In this document: piece by piece, positions 61,950 to 64,000 of the stretch
How positions within the stretch are numbered: position 1 is the stretch's first letter
Layout: each line of letters begins with the position of its first letter
Assembly: GCA_963772265.1 (NCBI GenBank)
Contig: CAVYWS010000002.1
Span: forward strand, 558,001 to 622,000
DNA length: 64,000 bases
Direction of reading: 5' to 3'
From: Mayfieldus sp963772265
GTDB lineage: Bacteria; Actinomycetota; Thermoleophilia; Solirubrobacterales; 70-9
Made by a program: the position numbers and the translations under genes
Notes under the pieces: model-generated
Database searches by the model: none
What the model was told of the DNA's origin: nothing
The model's input: only the letters and a program-made list of their open reading frames with translations

Positions 61950-63088
61950 GGATTCGCCAGCTCGACGACCCGCTCGGCGGCGCCGAGCATCGTCTCCTCC
62001 ACGGTCAGGTTCGGAATCCCGGCCGCGGCCAGCAGCTTCAGCCCCTCCTCGGAGTTGGTGCCGTCGAGGCGCACGACGATCGGCACCCCGATCTCGATCT
62101 GCTTCGAAGCCTCGATGATCCCCTTGGCGACCTCGTCGCAGCGGGTGATGCCGCCGAAGATGTTGAAGAGAATCGCGCTCACCTTGGGGTCGGAGGTGAT
62201 CACCTCGAGGGCGTCGACGATCGCATCCGCCTTCGAGCCACCGCCGGCGTCGAGGAAGTTGGCCGGCCTGCCGCCGGCCTGGGCGACGACGTCGAGGGTC
62301 GACATGCAGAGTCCGGCGCCGTTGGCGAGGATCCCGACGTTGCCGTCGAGCTTCACGTAGGTGAGGCCCTTCTCCTTAGCGATCCGCTCCTGCGGGTCCT
62401 CGGCCGAGCGGTCGCGCAGCTCGGCCAGGTCCTCGTGGCGGTAGAGCGCGTTGTTGTCGATCGTCATCTTCGAGTCCAGCGCGACCACCTTGCGGTCCTC
62501 GGTGACGATCAACGGGTTGACCTCGATCAGGGTCGCGTCCTCGGCCACGGCGACCTCCTTCAGCTCGAGCAGCAGCTCGGCCACCTGGTCCTGGACGTCG
62601 TCGTCGATCTTCGCGTCCGCCGCGACCTGCCCGGCCTGCTCGGGACCGAACTCCCGGCCGGGCTCGATATGGCGCTGGACCAGCGCCCCGGGGTCCTTCT
62701 CGGCCATCTCCTCGACGTCCATGCCGCCCACCGCCGAGAGCATCGCCAGCAGCTTCTTCTCGGAGCGGTCGAGAATGACCGAGGCGTAGTACTCCGAGGC
62801 GATCTCCGACGCCCCCTCGATCCAGAGGTCGTGGACGGTGAAGCCGCGAATGTCCATCCCGAGGATCGCCTCGGAGTGCTCGCGGGCCTCCTCGGCGTCC
62901 TTGGCGATCTTGATCCCGCCCGCCTTGCCCCGTTTGCCGATCGCGACCTGGGCCTTGACCACACAGGGAAAGCCGATTTCCTCGGCCGCGGCAACCGCTT
63001 CGTCGACGGTCGTCGCGTGGCGCCCTTCGGGCACCGGCAGACCGTGCTTTGCGAACAGCTGCTTTCCCTGATACTCGAGAAGGTCCAT
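61946..63088 (-). CDS. sucC: Succinyl-CoA synthetase beta subunit (ADP-forming type)
   Basis: 380 residues from ATG at 63088; the frame is open upstream but DLLEYQGKQLFAKHGLPVPE is the family N-terminus. ATP-grasp domain: CVVKAQVAIGKRGKAGGIKI and DATLIEVNPLIVTEDRKVVA with the metal Glu/Asn. CoA-ligase domain: LDGNVGILANGAGLCMSTLD, FLDAGGGSKADAIVDALEVI, ILFNIFGGITRCDEVAKGII. With SucD it makes succinate and nucleoside triphosphate from succinyl-CoA. Confidence 0.97.
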   Translation of the reverse strand: MDLLEYQGKQLFAKHGLPVPEGRHATTVDEAVAAAEEIGFPCVVKAQVAIGKRGKAGGIKIAKDAEEAREHSEAILGMDIRGFTVHDLWIEGASEIASEYYASVILDRSEKKLLAMLSAVGGMDVEEMAEKDPGALVQRHIEPGREFGPEQAGQVAADAKIDDDVQDQVAELLLELKEVAVAEDATLIEVNPLIVTEDRKVVALDSKMTIDNNALYRHEDLAELRDRSAEDPQERIAKEKGLTYVKLDGNVGILANGAGLCMSTLDVVAQAGGRPANFLDAGGGSKADAIVDALEVITSDPKVSAILFNIFGGITRCDEVAKGIIEASKQIEIGVPIVVRLDGTNSEEGLKLLAAAGIPNLTVEETMLGAAERVVELANP

Positions 63089-63211
63089 AGGTTCGCGCGA
63101 GACTATCCGACCGTCTTGGGCGGGCGCTGGCGGTTCGCCGGGCGCTCCTTGCGATAATGCCGCGCTCGCCTCCCCGCGAATCCCCTCGCGCCCTGCGCGA
63201 ATCCCCTCCAC

Positions 63212-63898
63212 ATGCCGCTCCCCAGCCTCAAAACCATCGAATGGGTCACTACTGACTGCTACGGCTCCCTGATCGATTGGGAGAAGGGCATCCTCGAGTC
63301 GTTCAAGGCCGAGGCCGAGAGCGATGGCTTCAGCTTCGAGGAGAAGCCGTTCATGGACCGCTTCTTCGAGGTCCAGGCGGAGATCATGGCCGGTTCCTAC
63401 GAGCTCTACGCCGAGGTCCTGCGACGCACCGCGGTCAAGGTCGCGGGGGAGTTCGGCTGGGAGCTCGAGCCCTCCCGGGCGCAGTTCCTGCCCGACAGCG
63501 TCGAGCGCTGGCCCGCGTTCAGGGAGGCGAACGCCGCCATGGACCGGCTCAAGAAGCGCTACCAGATCGGGATCATCTCCAACGTCGACGACAAGCTGCT
63601 CGGGATCTCGCGCCGGCACCTGCGCACCGAGCTCGACCTCGTCGTCACCGCGCAGCAGGTCCGCAGCTACAAGCCCGACCCGACCCACTTCCGCGAGTGC
63701 GCGCGCCGGATTGGAGGAAAGAAGGGCTGGGTGCACATCGGCTCGGGCTACGACAACGAGGTCGCCCCCTGCCTGAAGCAGAACGTGCCGGTGATCTGGG
63801 TCAACCGCAACGGCGAGAAGCTCGAAGGGCGAAAGGCCCCCACGGCGACGGTCAAGAACCTGCGCGAGGCTGCCAACAAGCTCGGCGCCCGCGGCTAG
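63212..63898 (+). CDS. Type II HAD hydrolase (haloacid-dehalogenase-like)
   Basis: 228 residues from ATG at 63212. The nucleophile motif is modified: WVTTDCYGSLIDWEKGI, so Asp is kept in TTDCYGSLID (DCYGTLIDWE in homologs). RYQIGIISNVDDKLLGISRR is motif II, VRSYKPDPTHFRECARRIGG motif III (Lys) and HIGSGYDNEVAPCLKQNVPV motif IV. This group includes haloacid dehalogenases and small phosphatases. Divergent from sucC. Confidence 0.87.
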   Translation: MPLPSLKTIEWVTTDCYGSLIDWEKGILESFKAEAESDGFSFEEKPFMDRFFEVQAEIMAGSYELYAEVLRRTAVKVAGEFGWELEPSRAQFLPDSVERWPAFREANAAMDRLKKRYQIGIISNVDDKLLGISRRHLRTELDLVVTAQQVRSYKPDPTHFRECARRIGGKKGWVHIGSGYDNEVAPCLKQNVPVIWVNRNGEKLEGRKAPTATVKNLREAANKLGARG

Positions 63899-63905
63899 CG
63901 GGCCG

Positions 63906-64000
63906 CTACAGCCACAGGGTCAGATAGAGGTTGCGGCCGCCGCCGAAGCGGCCCGGGGTCGTGCTGTCGAACCCGAGCGACTCATAGAGCGCCAGGGCCG
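63906..64000 (-). CDS. GNAT acetyltransferase, C-terminal fragment at window edge
   Basis: Minus-strand frame with stop TAG at 63906-63908. The visible 30 residues read ALALYESLGFDSTTPGRFGG then GRNLYLTLWL. A-x-x-LYESLGF is the typical last helix-strand of GNAT acetyltransferases. The rest lies beyond the window. Confidence 0.7.
   Translation of the reverse strand, partial: ALALYESLGFDSTTPGRFGGGRNLYLTLWL

Noticed and set aside
63089..63736. Upstream extension of the sucC frame
   Set aside because: It is antisense to the HAD gene, and the SucC family N-terminus begins at 63088.

Overview
The window is GC-rich (roughly 70 percent by eye), densely packed chromosomal DNA from an actinobacterium. 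Several genes point to the class Thermoleophilia (Solirubrobacterales-like): a small secreted protein with repeated NGQDIKNG/LRGQDIKE units (9692-10222), a seven-iron FdxA ferredoxin, a PafB-PafC regulator fused into one chain, a CIRCE-controlled groESL operon, and frequent GTG/TTG starts and ATGA/GTGA overlaps. I see no phage, insertion sequence, CRISPR array or plasmid gene.

Layout. 1-4.5 kb: end of a sugar-lactone oxidase, then a WxL-type surface locus (a WxL-domain lipoprotein, a membrane partner carrying a degenerate GGDEF-like cytoplasmic domain, and the remnant of a second WxL gene). 4.6-12.4 kb: tRNA-Ser, a diguanylate cyclase, cyclophilin, a GH26-like hydrolase, Mrp, ferredoxin, a Rossmann reductase and a LysM/VanY peptidase. 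12.5-18.9 kb: groEL/groES with CIRCE, small housekeeping genes, Pcm, a Crp-family regulator, a FIST protein and a Nei/Fpg glycosylase next to the Lhr helicase (18.9-23.5 kb). 24.6-38.97 kb: a cell-surface glycan cluster with dTDP-rhamnose synthesis (rmlA, D, B, C), glycosyltransferase, methyltransferases, an FAD oxidoreductase, a polytopic membrane protein and a Wzm/Wzt-type ABC exporter, together with a penicillin-acylase-family hydrolase. 39-47.4 kb: MBL hydrolase, fused PafBC, a double-domain glycosyltransferase, a YhaM-like nuclease, a class III nucleotide cyclase and tRNA-Phe. 47.4-64 kb: GH15-like secreted enzyme, lipoprotein, MrfA-like helicase, FolP-like protein, an HD-GYP-like protein with a long extracytoplasmic tail, an MFS exporter under a divergent ArsR regulator, a DtxR-family regulator, an aminotransferase, sucC-sucD and HAD hydrolases.

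Reading-frame quality is uneven. Between 16.3 and 18.9, 23.5 and 24.3, 28.1 and 38.97 kb, and at single points near 43.97 and 61.66 kb, genes whose protein families are plain to see are broken by frameshifts. I followed the homologous reading frame by hand through 47 of these breaks. About 43 are repaired by removing one base and only about four by adding one. sucD, a core TCA-cycle gene, carries one of them. I read this mainly as insertion-type sequence error in low-quality patches, so those genes are annotated across frames as one locus each.

The most unusual biology is the WxL locus whose membrane partner ends in a GGDEF-like domain without the GGDEF signature, beside a full diguanylate cyclase. 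Next are a 41-codon ORF translationally coupled to the MFS exporter behind a perfect palindromic operator with a leaderless divergent regulator, the HD-GYP-like protein with an outward-facing tail, and the acylase joined to a glycan exporter operon.
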